In this document: one piece after another, positions 25,730 through 34,309 of the stretch | How positions within the stretch are numbered: position 1 is the stretch's first letter | How the letters are laid out: every line of letters begins with the position of its first letter | Assembly: GCF_003634315.1 (NCBI RefSeq) | Contig: NZ_RBXL01000001.1 | Coordinates: 4,816,501 to 4,880,500 of the forward strand | From: Thiocapsa rosea | GTDB taxonomy: Bacteria > Pseudomonadota > Gammaproteobacteria > Chromatiales > Chromatiaceae | DNA length: 64,000 nt | Direction: 5' to 3' | Position numbers and translations under genes: made by a program | Notes under the pieces: generated by a model | Told to the model about the DNA's origin: nothing | Database searches by the model: none | Seen by the model: the letters and a program-made list of their open reading frames with translations, nothing else

Positions 25730-25764
25730 GGTGGACTTCGCTCTCCCTCGTCCACCCTACCGGC
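25730..25764. repeat. GGTGGAC...GTCCACC hairpin repeat
   Basis: This unit is nearly identical to 21796-21830 (GGTGGACTTCGCTCTCCCTC then GTCCACCCTACCGGC). A looser GTGGACAAGCG...GCAGTCCACC inverted repeat sits just upstream at about 25687-25711. Confidence 0.75.
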
Positions 25765-25931
25765 CGAGCGAATGAGCAACGCGCCTTTGCCCCGGTGCTC
25801 AACATATCTCTGAAACGTTGCTTAAACCCAACCCGGGCATCCCTATTCAATCATCAATTGCGGACTGATTTCAAAACTCGCCACGGCCGCACGCGGCCGC
25901 GGGGGCTCGCGATCGTCCAGGATCCTATCCA

Positions 25932-26717
25932 GTGCTTGAACTCTCGGCCTATCTTTTCATCGGCGCCGCGTCCGGGATGCTCGCCGGTCTGTTCGGGGTT
26001 GGCGGCGGCGTGATCGTCGTGCCGGCGCTGATCCTGCTGTTCGCGCAGATCGGGATGGGGTCGGCGTGGATCCCGCACCTCGCCGTAGGAACCTCGCTTG
26101 CAGCCATCGTCGGGACGGGTGCCGCCTCGACCTATGCGCACCAGGGGCGCGGCGCGGTGCGCTGGGATCTGGTCGCCCGACTGGCGCCCGGAATCGTCCT
26201 TGGGGCCTGGTTCGGCGCTGCCTTGGCGGGGATCATCCCCGAGCTCTGGCTGACCCGTCTCTTTGCCGTCTTTCTGACCTATGTCGGCATCCGCATGCTG
26301 GTTCCTCGGAAGATCCATCACGAGCGCACCCTGCCCGGCTCCGCGGGGATGTGGGCCGCGGGCGGCGGCATCGGGACGCTCTCCGCGCTGGTCGGGATCG
26401 GCGGCGGCACCTTGACGGTGCCCTTTCTGAGCAACCGGGGGATCGACATGCGCAAGGCCGTGGGGACCTCGGCCGCCTGCGGTCTGCCGATCGCACTCGC
26501 CGGCGCCGTCGGCTTCATGGTCGTCGGCTGGGGCCGCGAGGGATTGCCCGACGCGAGTACGGGCTTCGTCTATTGGCCGGCCGTCGGGGCGATCCTGCTC
26601 GCAAGCATGCCCACCGCGCCACTCGGTGCATCTCTGGCGCACCGGTTGCCGGTTGCCCTCTTGAAGCGGCTGTTCGGGGTGTTTCTGTTGCTCGTCGCCC
26701 TGCGCTTGGCCTTTTAA
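25932..26717 (+). CDS. TSUP/TauE-SafE family anion exporter
   Basis: Inner-membrane transporter of 261 residues with about eight helices and two internal repeats of the family motif (GMLAGLFGVGGGVIVVPAL; ALVGIGGGTLTVPFLS). The family moves sulfite, sulfoacetate, thiosulfate or other anions; a sulfur compound would fit a sulfur bacterium but nothing here proves it. Starts at GTG 25932. The stop TAA is the first bases of the repeat at 26714. Confidence 0.9.
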   Translation: MLELSAYLFIGAASGMLAGLFGVGGGVIVVPALILLFAQIGMGSAWIPHLAVGTSLAAIVGTGAASTYAHQGRGAVRWDLVARLAPGIVLGAWFGAALAGIIPELWLTRLFAVFLTYVGIRMLVPRKIHHERTLPGSAGMWAAGGGIGTLSALVGIGGGTLTVPFLSNRGIDMRKAVGTSAACGLPIALAGAVGFMVVGWGREGLPDASTGFVYWPAVGAILLASMPTAPLGASLAHRLPVALLKRLFGVFLLLVALRLAF

Positions 26718-26903
26718 ACCGCGTCCCGGTGTCCGATATGCAAGGTCCGGAGGCTGAGTTTACGTCGGAGCGATCCGGAAATGTCGGAGTCGACGCGGTT
26801 TAAGAATTTTTTGATTTTTTCTGAACCGCGTCTTGCCGATGCCTATGGGATCCTCGATGTCGCGCATCACGACGACGTGGTGAATTGCTCCGGACGCGGT
26901 TCA
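26714..26903. repeat. Doublet repeat, diverged (190 bp)
   Basis: Both modules have GTC/GAC-type arms: TTAAACCGCGTCCC...GACGCGGTTTAA, spacer GAATTTTTTGATTTTTTCT, then GAACCGCGTC...GGACGCGGTTCA. Internal sequence differs from the main type. It supplies the stop codons of both flanking convergent genes (TAA of the TSUP gene, TGA of 26901). Confidence 0.8.
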
Positions 26904-27527
26904 GCCGCCCTCAAGGACGAGGCGGCGATAGAGATAGATCTGGCCCTGACGATCACGCAGGACCAAGCGGCCCTGATCCAACGCATACTCGAACTCCTGA
27001 CTGAAGCTCTCGCGCCGGTTGGTCAGCGCGACACGGTCTCCCGAGATGCGAATGTCCCCGTCGATGTAGCCGCTGAAGGGCGCGTAGATGCGATAGCGTC
27101 CGCCCTGCACGATCAGGAGTCCGTCGTCGCTGCCCTCCCAAACACCCTCCAACGGACCCGCTGTCCAAGGCATCGCACCTGTCATGGCGCTGCCCGGATT
27201 GAAGCGCTCCAGCATTTGGCCCATTTGACCCATTTGCCCTGTCGGATCCATCTGCGACCCGCCGGGGAATGGCATGGTGCCCGCGCCTGGAACACCGGGC
27301 ATGCCCCCGAACCCGGAGGGCCATCCGGACATGCCCATTGGATTGGGCACGCCGGGAGAACCTCCGGACATGGCACCCCCGGCCGCGCCGAAGAGGCCCA
27401 TCGCCTCCATCATGCGCACCATGGCGTCGGCCATGGCCGAGCGCGTGTCGGCGACGACCGGGGGCACGACCGACACGCAAAGGCAGATCGCGATGAGCGC
27501 AAGAGAAGGACGGACGACGTTCGACAT
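26901..27527 (-). CDS. Secreted Met/Gly-rich protein, unknown function
   Basis: A protein of 208 residues with signal peptide MSNVVRPSLALIAICLCVSVVPPVVA. A low-complexity region rich in Met, Gly and Pro (GGMPGVPGAGTMPFPG; TGQMGQMGQMLERF) precedes a compact C-terminal domain of beta type: LEGVWEGSDDGLLIVQGGRYRIY and RGQIYLYRRLVL-like strands. I do not recognise it. It begins 11 bp after the slt stop, so it is probably co-transcribed with the transglycosylase. Confidence 0.75.
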   Translation of the reverse strand: MSNVVRPSLALIAICLCVSVVPPVVADTRSAMADAMVRMMEAMGLFGAAGGAMSGGSPGVPNPMGMSGWPSGFGGMPGVPGAGTMPFPGGSQMDPTGQMGQMGQMLERFNPGSAMTGAMPWTAGPLEGVWEGSDDGLLIVQGGRYRIYAPFSGYIDGDIRISGDRVALTNRRESFSQEFEYALDQGRLVLRDRQGQIYLYRRLVLEGG

Positions 27528-27538
27528 CAGTGTTTCGT

Positions 27539-29497
27539 TCAGGACCTGAAGAAGTCCGCGCCGGGCACGGGAGGGAGCCAATCGGATACGCGTGTCGGCG
27601 GAAGGCCCAAGCGCTCGCCGTAGATCACCCGATAGGCGAGAACACGCTCGACATAGCGACGCGTCTCGAGGAAGGGGATCGACAGGATCCAGAGGTCGGC
27701 CTCGAGACAGGCGTCCGGCAGCCAGCGCGCCACGCGTGCCGGACCGGCATTATAGGCCGCCGTGGCTAAGGCGACGTGACCAAAACGATCGCGCATGCGC
27801 GTGAGGTAGGCGCTGCCCAGCGTGATATTGACCGAGGGGACCAGCAGATCCCAACGCGACGGCGGATCCAGGTCAAGCGACTGCGCGACCTCCCGCGCCG
27901 TCCCGGGCAAGAGCTGCATCAGACCGATCGCCCCCGCGTGAGACGCCAGGGTGCGGGCAAAGACGCTCTCTTGTCGAATGACGGCGAGGATCCAGTCCGG
28001 CCCCACGCCCCGCTGCCAGGCCTGCTCCTCGACCAGGGCGCGATGCTGCACGGGGAAGCGCAACTCCATGTCGTCCCAGAAGCCGGATCGCGCCAGGGCC
28101 TGGACCGCTTGGTCGTGCCAGCGCATGACGTCGGCCACATAGGCGGCCGCCATCAGATCGGGACCGTCGAGATGCGCCATCAATTCGCGCCACTCGCGGC
28201 GCATATCGGTCTCGCGGCCGAGTCGGCTCAGCTCGCGCATGCGTGCGAAGGTGGGGCTGGCCACCATGGCGCGGATCCGTTCCGGTTCAGCCGGCGTCCA
28301 GGCATGGTCGAGTCGATAGGGCAGCCCCAATCGATCCGCCGCCAGGAAGGCCCAGAGACTGCGCCCCTCGGCGGCGCGCGTGAGGGTGGCGCGCGCCGCC
28401 TCGTCGCGACCGAGCTCGGCCTCGGCACGCCCTTGCCAGTAGATCCAGCGGTCGCGCTTGACGGCACCCTCCGGCATCCGGGCCACCCACTGCGCTACCG
28501 GCTCCCAGGCACGCAGGGCGACCGCCGCACGCAGGCGGGCCTCTTGCTCGGTCGTCGTCCCCTCGAGCGCGCGCAGGCCGTCCCAAACCGCGAGTCCGCG
28601 CGGATCCCCCGCGCGCGTCAACGCCTGTCCGATCGCCGCATGGGCGCGGTCGGAGGCAGCCCCATCCGCGCTCAGAACCTCCTGGTGAGACGCCAACACC
28701 TCGGCGGCCCTCTCGGGCGATCGACGTGCCAGACCGGCCAGGCCATGGGCCAAGATCGCAGCGCGTTGCGGATGGCCTTCCGCGATGGACGTCGGATCCA
28801 GGACCAGCGCCGGATCCGCGTCGACCGCGCGCCAGGCCGCATAGAGGGGCTTCTCCGAGTCCGGGAGAAGCCCGCCCAGATAGCCGGCGACACCGCGCTC
28901 GCCCGCCTCCATCGCCAAGCGGATGCGCTGCAGGATGCGCTCGGTCGTGAGGCCGCCGGCATCGCGCCAGGCTGCGAAGACGGGATCGCAGGCGTCCGGC
29001 TGCGATCCTGCAGACAACCAGAGAGGCTCGACACGGGCCAGCGCCTCGTCGCCGCGCCCGGTCTCGAGGAGCGACCGAAGATAGAGACAGCGCCGCTCGG
29101 GCGCGCTGTCCGGCCGATAGACCCGTGCATAATCCGACCAACGCTCGGCAGCGGCGAGGCGCGCCAGATAGGCCAGGCGCAGCCGGGTGGCGAGCTGGGT
29201 CTGCGGGAAATCGCTCAGAAAGCGCTCGATCTCTTCATCCGGCGTCGCCGCGAGATCCCGCGTCACGACGGCGAAGCGAAGGTAAGGATAGAGCGGATGA
29301 TCGGCGAGACCTGCGGCGAGACGATCGAAGGTCTCCAGGTCATTGGCCGCGAGCGCGCGCTCGGCAGCCGTAAATGCGGGACGATCGTATGCACAGGGTT
29401 GACCGAACACGACGCACAAGAGGAAGCATAGCGCCGTCGACGCTCGGCCTCGAAACACAGCCGACACGGCACGGACAGACGATGGACAGGCGAACAT
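27539..29497 (-). CDS. Soluble lytic murein transglycosylase (Slt family)
   Basis: Periplasmic enzyme that cleaves the MurNAc-GlcNAc bond of peptidoglycan to a 1,6-anhydro end. Signal peptide followed by a long alpha-helical U/L superhelix (DYARVYRP, LYLRSLLETGRGDEALARV, WIYWQGRAEAELGRDEAARA). The C-terminal catalytic domain has the family Glu in LAVIRQESVFARTLASHAGAIGLMQLLP and later AAYNAGPARVARWL. ATG 29497 gives about 650 residues, as in E. coli Slt70. Followed by the secreted Met/Gly-rich protein gene. Confidence 0.92.
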   Translation of the reverse strand: MFACPSSVRAVSAVFRGRASTALCFLLCVVFGQPCAYDRPAFTAAERALAANDLETFDRLAAGLADHPLYPYLRFAVVTRDLAATPDEEIERFLSDFPQTQLATRLRLAYLARLAAAERWSDYARVYRPDSAPERRCLYLRSLLETGRGDEALARVEPLWLSAGSQPDACDPVFAAWRDAGGLTTERILQRIRLAMEAGERGVAGYLGGLLPDSEKPLYAAWRAVDADPALVLDPTSIAEGHPQRAAILAHGLAGLARRSPERAAEVLASHQEVLSADGAASDRAHAAIGQALTRAGDPRGLAVWDGLRALEGTTTEQEARLRAAVALRAWEPVAQWVARMPEGAVKRDRWIYWQGRAEAELGRDEAARATLTRAAEGRSLWAFLAADRLGLPYRLDHAWTPAEPERIRAMVASPTFARMRELSRLGRETDMRREWRELMAHLDGPDLMAAAYVADVMRWHDQAVQALARSGFWDDMELRFPVQHRALVEEQAWQRGVGPDWILAVIRQESVFARTLASHAGAIGLMQLLPGTAREVAQSLDLDPPSRWDLLVPSVNITLGSAYLTRMRDRFGHVALATAAYNAGPARVARWLPDACLEADLWILSIPFLETRRYVERVLAYRVIYGERLGLPPTRVSDWLPPVPGADFFRS

Positions 29498-29638
29498 GGA
29501 CGTGGGGTAAATCCTGATGGAAAGATCCTGATACTCTTGTCGGCACTCGCCGAGTCGGCGACACTTCGAGTCCGGACCCATTTTGATCGCGGTCGCCGCC
29601 GGCCCGGTGGAGCCGGCCCAGTGGATAGGATAACGCCG

Positions 29639-30064
29639 ATGTACCTTCGACACCCTTACCTGACCCTCGTGGGCGCGACCATTGCCCTCTTGGGATCTGC
29701 GCTCATCTGCGCGGCCGCCGACCCGCCCAAGCTCCAAGGCATCTACTCCAACATGGAGCCGTCGGTCGAGCAAGGGGAGCTGATCGGCATCGAGGTCTTC
29801 ATTCTGCCGCACATCCGGGATGACGAGGTCGCCTACGTGGCCTTGGTCCAGTTCTCCGATGGCCTGCCGACGCGCCCTCAGCTCGTCGACCTGGCGATTC
29901 AGGATGACGGCATCTCCTTCTCGGCTGTCCACCCCATCGAAGGGGAAATCCGATTCAAGGGGAGCATCGACATGGAAGGGCTTTCCGGACGCTTCGACGC
30001 CCTGGGCGAGGTTTCCTTACCGCGCGGGGAGAGCATCTGGCAATGGGGCGCGAGCGGGCGTTGA
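29639..30064 (+). CDS. Predicted secreted protein, unknown function
   Basis: A protein of 141 residues with signal peptide (YLTLVGATIALLGSALICAAA). The mature part reads LQGIYSNMEPSVEQGELIGIEVFILPH and contains beta-like segments (VAYVALVQFSDG, IRFKGSIDMEGLSGRFDALGEVSL). No motif known to me. ATG at 29639 follows a purine-rich GGATAGGA. Divergent from slt; the next small gene follows on the same strand after 54 bp. Confidence 0.7.
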   Translation: MYLRHPYLTLVGATIALLGSALICAAADPPKLQGIYSNMEPSVEQGELIGIEVFILPHIRDDEVAYVALVQFSDGLPTRPQLVDLAIQDDGISFSAVHPIEGEIRFKGSIDMEGLSGRFDALGEVSLPRGESIWQWGASGR

Positions 30065-30118
30065 TTTGCCGGTGTGATCCGCAGCTTCCGATATTCAGAT
30101 TTTTATAGAGAGAATTCG

Positions 30119-30478
30119 ATGAAGACACTCATCCTTGCCCTGATCTTTCTCTTGATCGGAAGCGCTGTCGGGGGGTTCCTCGCATTGGGATTCGGTGCCG
30201 GACTGGGTGCCGCGAGCGGACTGGTGATCGGATCCCAGGCCGGTGCCTGCCTGGCGGTCGAGACGGCGGAAGAGAGCGGTCTGGTCACCGATCCCGTGCA
30301 GATCGACGCGCTGATCGCCACCACGATCGCGAAGATCCGCGATAAAAGCGGCGCTGTACCGGCCGACGCCGGACTGCAATGGATCAGCAATGCCGCCGAA
30401 TGCCGCGACATCGTCCGCCAATTGGTCGAAGGCCCCGAGACCGTCGCTCAAGCTCCGGCCGCTCCGCGCGCGGATTGA
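30119..30478 (+). CDS. Small membrane-anchored protein, unknown function
   Basis: A 119-residue protein with an N-terminal glycine-zipper-like hydrophobic stretch (LILALIFLLIGSAVGGFLAL; GFGAGLGAASGLVIGSQAGA). A soluble helical tail follows with two Cys that might pair (AGACLAVETA; NAAECRDIV) and a Pro/Ala-rich end. ATG 30119 has AGAGAG upstream. Likely an inner-membrane or secreted protein; function not recognised. Confidence 0.7.
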   Translation: MKTLILALIFLLIGSAVGGFLALGFGAGLGAASGLVIGSQAGACLAVETAEESGLVTDPVQIDALIATTIAKIRDKSGAVPADAGLQWISNAAECRDIVRQLVEGPETVAQAPAAPRAD

Positions 30479-30508
30479 GCCGCGTCTCGGACGTTCGAGC
30501 GGACGGGG

Positions 30509-33500
30509 TCAGGACACCCGCCCGCGCACGAAATCCTCGATCTGCGCGAACGGCAGCGGTCTGCTGATTAGGTAGCCCTGCAACTCATCGCACTTGAACC
30601 GCCGCAAGGATGTTGCCTGGCTCTCCTCCTCCACGCCTTCGGCGGTGACCCTGAGACCCAGTGCATGGGCAAGCGAGATAATCGTGGTGGGAATCGTCAT
30701 GCTCTCCGGCGTCGTGTCCATGGTTGCGACAAATGAACGATCGATCTTCAGCGCATGGACCGGCAGTTTGGCCAAGTAGCTGAGCGAGGAATACCCGGTC
30801 CCGAAGTCGTCGATGGCGATTTCGATACCCATGCGGCGGACCTCGGCCAGATGCGAAACGTTGGCTTCGATATCGGTCATGATCATGCTCTCGGTGATTT
30901 CCAAATCCAGCCGGCGGGCGATATCGCCGAACTCGTCCGTCACTCGCCTCAGTGAATCGACAAAGCCCGGATGCTGCAACTGGAGGGCGGAGACATTGAC
31001 CGCGACGCGCAACCCGTCGAGCCCGGCCGCTTGCCAAAGCCGGACATCCGCCAGCGCCGTGCGGATTGCCCACAGCCCGACTTGAATGATCATCCCGGTT
31101 TCTTCGAGGATGGGGATAAAGGTGCCGGGGTAGACCAAGCCGTCCGTAGGATCGTTCCAGCGCAGCAGCGCCTCAAGGCCGGTCACCTCCCCGCTGAGGG
31201 CACAGATCTTGGGTTGATAATGGAGCACGAACTCGTCGCGTTCGAGCGCCTGGCGCAGCCGATTCTCGCGCAACAGAGTCTCGGCGATCAGCGCATTCAT
31301 TTCCGGTCCGTAGAACCGATAGCGGAAACCGGAGTCCTTGGCCTTGCGCAAAGCAGCCTCGGCATTGCTGATGAGGGTATCGGCAACGTCGTCGCGGCCG
31401 TTACCCAGAGCGATGCCGGCCGAGACGGTGATGCGCAGCTCGTGATCTCCGACCACGACCGGCGCGTCGAGGATACGGCCCCCCGTGTCCTCGATCAGAT
31501 GCGCGATCTCGCTGAGCTCATAGTCACCACTGATCACCCCCGCAAACTGATCGACACCGATGCGCGACACATCGCTCGTCTCGGGCCACGCGCCCTTGAG
31601 GCGACGTGCCAGCTCCCGGATCACCTTGTCTCCGACCTGTCTGCCAAAGGTGTCGTTGATGTTGCGAAAGCGGCTGACGTCCCATACCACCACCCCGACC
31701 CGGTCGGACGGATGATGCCGCGCGGCCTGCAACGCTGCGCAGAGATGCTCGAGCAGGTGTGCCCGGTTGGGTAATCCGGTGAGCTCGTCGTGATGGACCA
31801 GATAGGCCAGCCTGTCCTGATTGGCGATGAATTCGAGCGCGAACGAGATATCGTTCGCCAACTCATTCAGAAGCCCCTGCTCCTCGCCGGTGAAGAACTC
31901 GGGCTCGTGCGCGTAGATGACCATGACGTTCACGACCTTGGTCTGGACCGTCAGCGGCAGCGCCGCCAACGAACGATAGCCTCGGTACGCCAACGTCCGG
32001 CGGGGCAGGTCAAGCGGGGTCGGATCCGGGTCGGGTTCGGCGTCGGCCGGGGCGTTGACGACAACCAGCCTTGCGCCGTGCACGGCCCGCCACGCCGCAT
32101 CCGCCCCGAGCACGCCGTCGCCGTCCGGCTCGGGTCGGTCCGGGCCGATCCCGTCATCGAGGCGCTCCCGGGCAAGCGGGACGATCCCCTCTCCCTCCGA
32201 TCCCACCTCGCCGATCCAAGCCATGGCGAGCCCACCTTCGTGAACCGCGACACGGCAGGCTTCTTGGAAGAGCAGGCGCGAATCGTGAATTCGGACGATG
32301 GCCGAGTTGATGCTGCTCAAGACGGCGTACAAGCGGGTCAATCGCACGATGCGCTGCTGTTGCGCCATGCGCTCGAAAAACGCACCGATCTGCCCGGCCA
32401 ATGCCGCAAGCGTTGCCGCGAGCGCGCCATCCAGCGCGCCGCGCTCGGGGCGGAAGACCTCGAGAGCGCCGATGAGGCGACCGCCCACCATGATCGCAAC
32501 GGCACCGCCGGAGCCTATCCTCAACTGCTCGGCCGCCTGCCGTCTGAGGGCATCCGAGCTGCCCCGTAGATCGTCGAGCCACAACAAAGTGTCCTTCGGC
32601 GACGCATCCCCTGCACGACCCATGTCCGACGTCAGCGAGAGCGAACGTATCTGATCAAGGAAACCGGCGCCGCCTTCCGCCGACCGAGACCAAACCTCGA
32701 CGCACTGCAGCGTGCCTTCGGCCTCGTCCACCCGCCACAGGGTCGCGGCGCAAAACCCCAACTCAAGACATGCAACCCCGAGAAGCTTCTCCGCTGCGTC
32801 CTCCAGCCTCGACGCCGCATTCAGGATCTTCGCGACGCCGTACAACGCCGCCAGATGGCCTCGGGTGCGTTTGCGCTCGTCGATCTCGGCCTCGAGCTCG
32901 TTGGCGTAGTCCTTCAGCGTGGCGTACAGACTTCCATTCTCGTAGATTCGCCCTGCCTCGGCGGCGAGGATACCGAGCAGCTCCGCATCGTCCGTGGAGA
33001 ATCCATCGACACCCGCCTTGTCGAGGAGACAGATCCAGCCATAGTTTGCCGACAGTGATTTGATCGGCGCGGCGAGCAGATTTCTCGCCACGGGATAACC
33101 GGCAGGCAGACCAAGGCTCATGATGCCGTCCTGCGACAGGGCGAGGCGCACAACCACCCCGTCGCGATAGACTCGCCCAAGCGCGCCGGCATCGAGCTGC
33201 CATGTGTCCATGCTTGGAACGCTCGCCGCATCGATGCCGCAATGGTTGAGATGAGCGAGTACCGAACCGTCGGTCCTGCGCACCGCCACGGCACCGTGCT
33301 CGGCGCCGATCAGGGCGCACGCTCCCCGGCAGACATGATCGAGGAGACGCTCCTTATCGCGCTCGGAGGCGAGCTGCAGATTGAGCTCGATCAGAGACGC
33401 CAGCTTGTCGTTGGTGCCTTGCAGCTCGGCAACCTTCTCCGACAGCTTGTCGGTGACCAAGCGCAGATGTTCGCGGTCGAACTCTCTGCCGCGCAAGGGG

Positions 33501-33892
33501 AGCCGAGGCTCCGAGCCACCACCGCTCTGCGCAAGCACGGAGTCCACGACGTCGATCATGTCCTGCGGGTCGACAGGTTTGGTGACCACCTTGCTCACGC
33601 CGCACAGCTCGGCCAACTGCTGCGCCTCCTGCTCCAGAAAATGGGCGGAACAGAAGATCACCGGGGTGGCTGCGATCCGAGGATCGGCGCGTAGGCAGCG
33701 CACGAGTTCGTAGCCATCCATCTGCGGCATCAGGATATCGCAGATCATCAGGTCCGGCTGTTCGTCGAGCACCAGCTTGAGGGCGCTGGCACCGTCGGCA
33801 GCCTCGGTGACCCGATGACCGAACGGCGTGAGCAGCGCAACGAGGAACTCTCGATTGACCGCGATATCGTCGACAACGGTGATGTGTGCCAT
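30509..33892 (-). CDS. Receiver-GAF-GGDEF(degenerate)-EAL cyclic-di-GMP protein
   Basis: Hybrid signalling protein of 1127 residues. The receiver domain at 1-125 has phospho-acceptor Asp 52 (MICDILMP). A coiled segment and two to three GAF-like domains follow (ERDKERLLDHVCRGACALIGAEHGAV; ILNAASRLEDAAEKLLGVA; AVLSSINSAIVRIHDS). The GGDEF domain (HHDELTGLPNRAHLL) has GVDQF at the active loop in place of GGDEF, so cyclase activity is unlikely. The EAL domain keeps LEALLRW, NVSALQL, EITES, IDDFGTGYSSLSYL and AEGVEEE, so phosphodiesterase activity is likely. Third gene of an operon with the kinase and receiver upstream, 3 bp after the latter. Confidence 0.93.
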   Translation of the reverse strand: MAHITVVDDIAVNREFLVALLTPFGHRVTEAADGASALKLVLDEQPDLMICDILMPQMDGYELVRCLRADPRIAATPVIFCSAHFLEQEAQQLAELCGVSKVVTKPVDPQDMIDVVDSVLAQSGGGSEPRLPLRGREFDREHLRLVTDKLSEKVAELQGTNDKLASLIELNLQLASERDKERLLDHVCRGACALIGAEHGAVAVRRTDGSVLAHLNHCGIDAASVPSMDTWQLDAGALGRVYRDGVVVRLALSQDGIMSLGLPAGYPVARNLLAAPIKSLSANYGWICLLDKAGVDGFSTDDAELLGILAAEAGRIYENGSLYATLKDYANELEAEIDERKRTRGHLAALYGVAKILNAASRLEDAAEKLLGVACLELGFCAATLWRVDEAEGTLQCVEVWSRSAEGGAGFLDQIRSLSLTSDMGRAGDASPKDTLLWLDDLRGSSDALRRQAAEQLRIGSGGAVAIMVGGRLIGALEVFRPERGALDGALAATLAALAGQIGAFFERMAQQQRIVRLTRLYAVLSSINSAIVRIHDSRLLFQEACRVAVHEGGLAMAWIGEVGSEGEGIVPLARERLDDGIGPDRPEPDGDGVLGADAAWRAVHGARLVVVNAPADAEPDPDPTPLDLPRRTLAYRGYRSLAALPLTVQTKVVNVMVIYAHEPEFFTGEEQGLLNELANDISFALEFIANQDRLAYLVHHDELTGLPNRAHLLEHLCAALQAARHHPSDRVGVVVWDVSRFRNINDTFGRQVGDKVIRELARRLKGAWPETSDVSRIGVDQFAGVISGDYELSEIAHLIEDTGGRILDAPVVVGDHELRITVSAGIALGNGRDDVADTLISNAEAALRKAKDSGFRYRFYGPEMNALIAETLLRENRLRQALERDEFVLHYQPKICALSGEVTGLEALLRWNDPTDGLVYPGTFIPILEETGMIIQVGLWAIRTALADVRLWQAAGLDGLRVAVNVSALQLQHPGFVDSLRRVTDEFGDIARRLDLEITESMIMTDIEANVSHLAEVRRMGIEIAIDDFGTGYSSLSYLAKLPVHALKIDRSFVATMDTTPESMTIPTTIISLAHALGLRVTAEGVEEESQATSLRRFKCDELQGYLISRPLPFAQIEDFVRGRVS

Positions 33893-33895
33893 TGT

Positions 33896-34306
33896 TTAGA
33901 CCCTGTCGCCCACCCCGCTGCCCGGCGGAGCGCGTAGCTCGATGGGGAGGTAGTGCTCGAGCTCGGCGACAAAGCGCTCGACGTCGATCGGTTTTGAAAA
34001 ATACCCATCGAAACCCGCCGCGATGACCTTCTCGCGGTCGCCCGGCATCGAAAAGGCCGTCACCGCGATCAAAGGCGCGCGACGCAGCAGCACATCCTCT
34101 TTGAGCTGCCGAGCGACCTCGTAGCCGTTGAGCTTCGGCATCTTCAGGTCGCACAGGATCAGATCCGGATGGGCTCGGAACGCCAGCGCGAGTGCAACCT
34201 CGCCGTCTTGGGCGCTCAGCACCCGGTAGCCGTGGGCTTGCAGCAGGTAGCCCATCAACGCGAGGCTGTCCGCGTGATCCTCCGCGATCAGGATCAGGGC
34301 GGCCAT
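33896..34306 (-). CDS. Stand-alone response regulator receiver
   Basis: Single CheY-like receiver domain of about 136 residues with phospho-acceptor Asp 53 (LILCDLKMPKLNGYEVA), acidic pocket AEDHAD and the Lys of FSKPID. The ATG at 34306 directly follows the kinase stop; the GTG one codon upstream is an alternative. It lies between the kinase and the EAL protein and is likely an intermediate phospho-carrier. Confidence 0.9.
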   Translation of the reverse strand: MAALILIAEDHADSLALMGYLLQAHGYRVLSAQDGEVALALAFRAHPDLILCDLKMPKLNGYEVARQLKEDVLLRRAPLIAVTAFSMPGDREKVIAAGFDGYFSKPIDVERFVAELEHYLPIELRAPPGSGVGDRV

Positions 34307-34309
34307 CAC

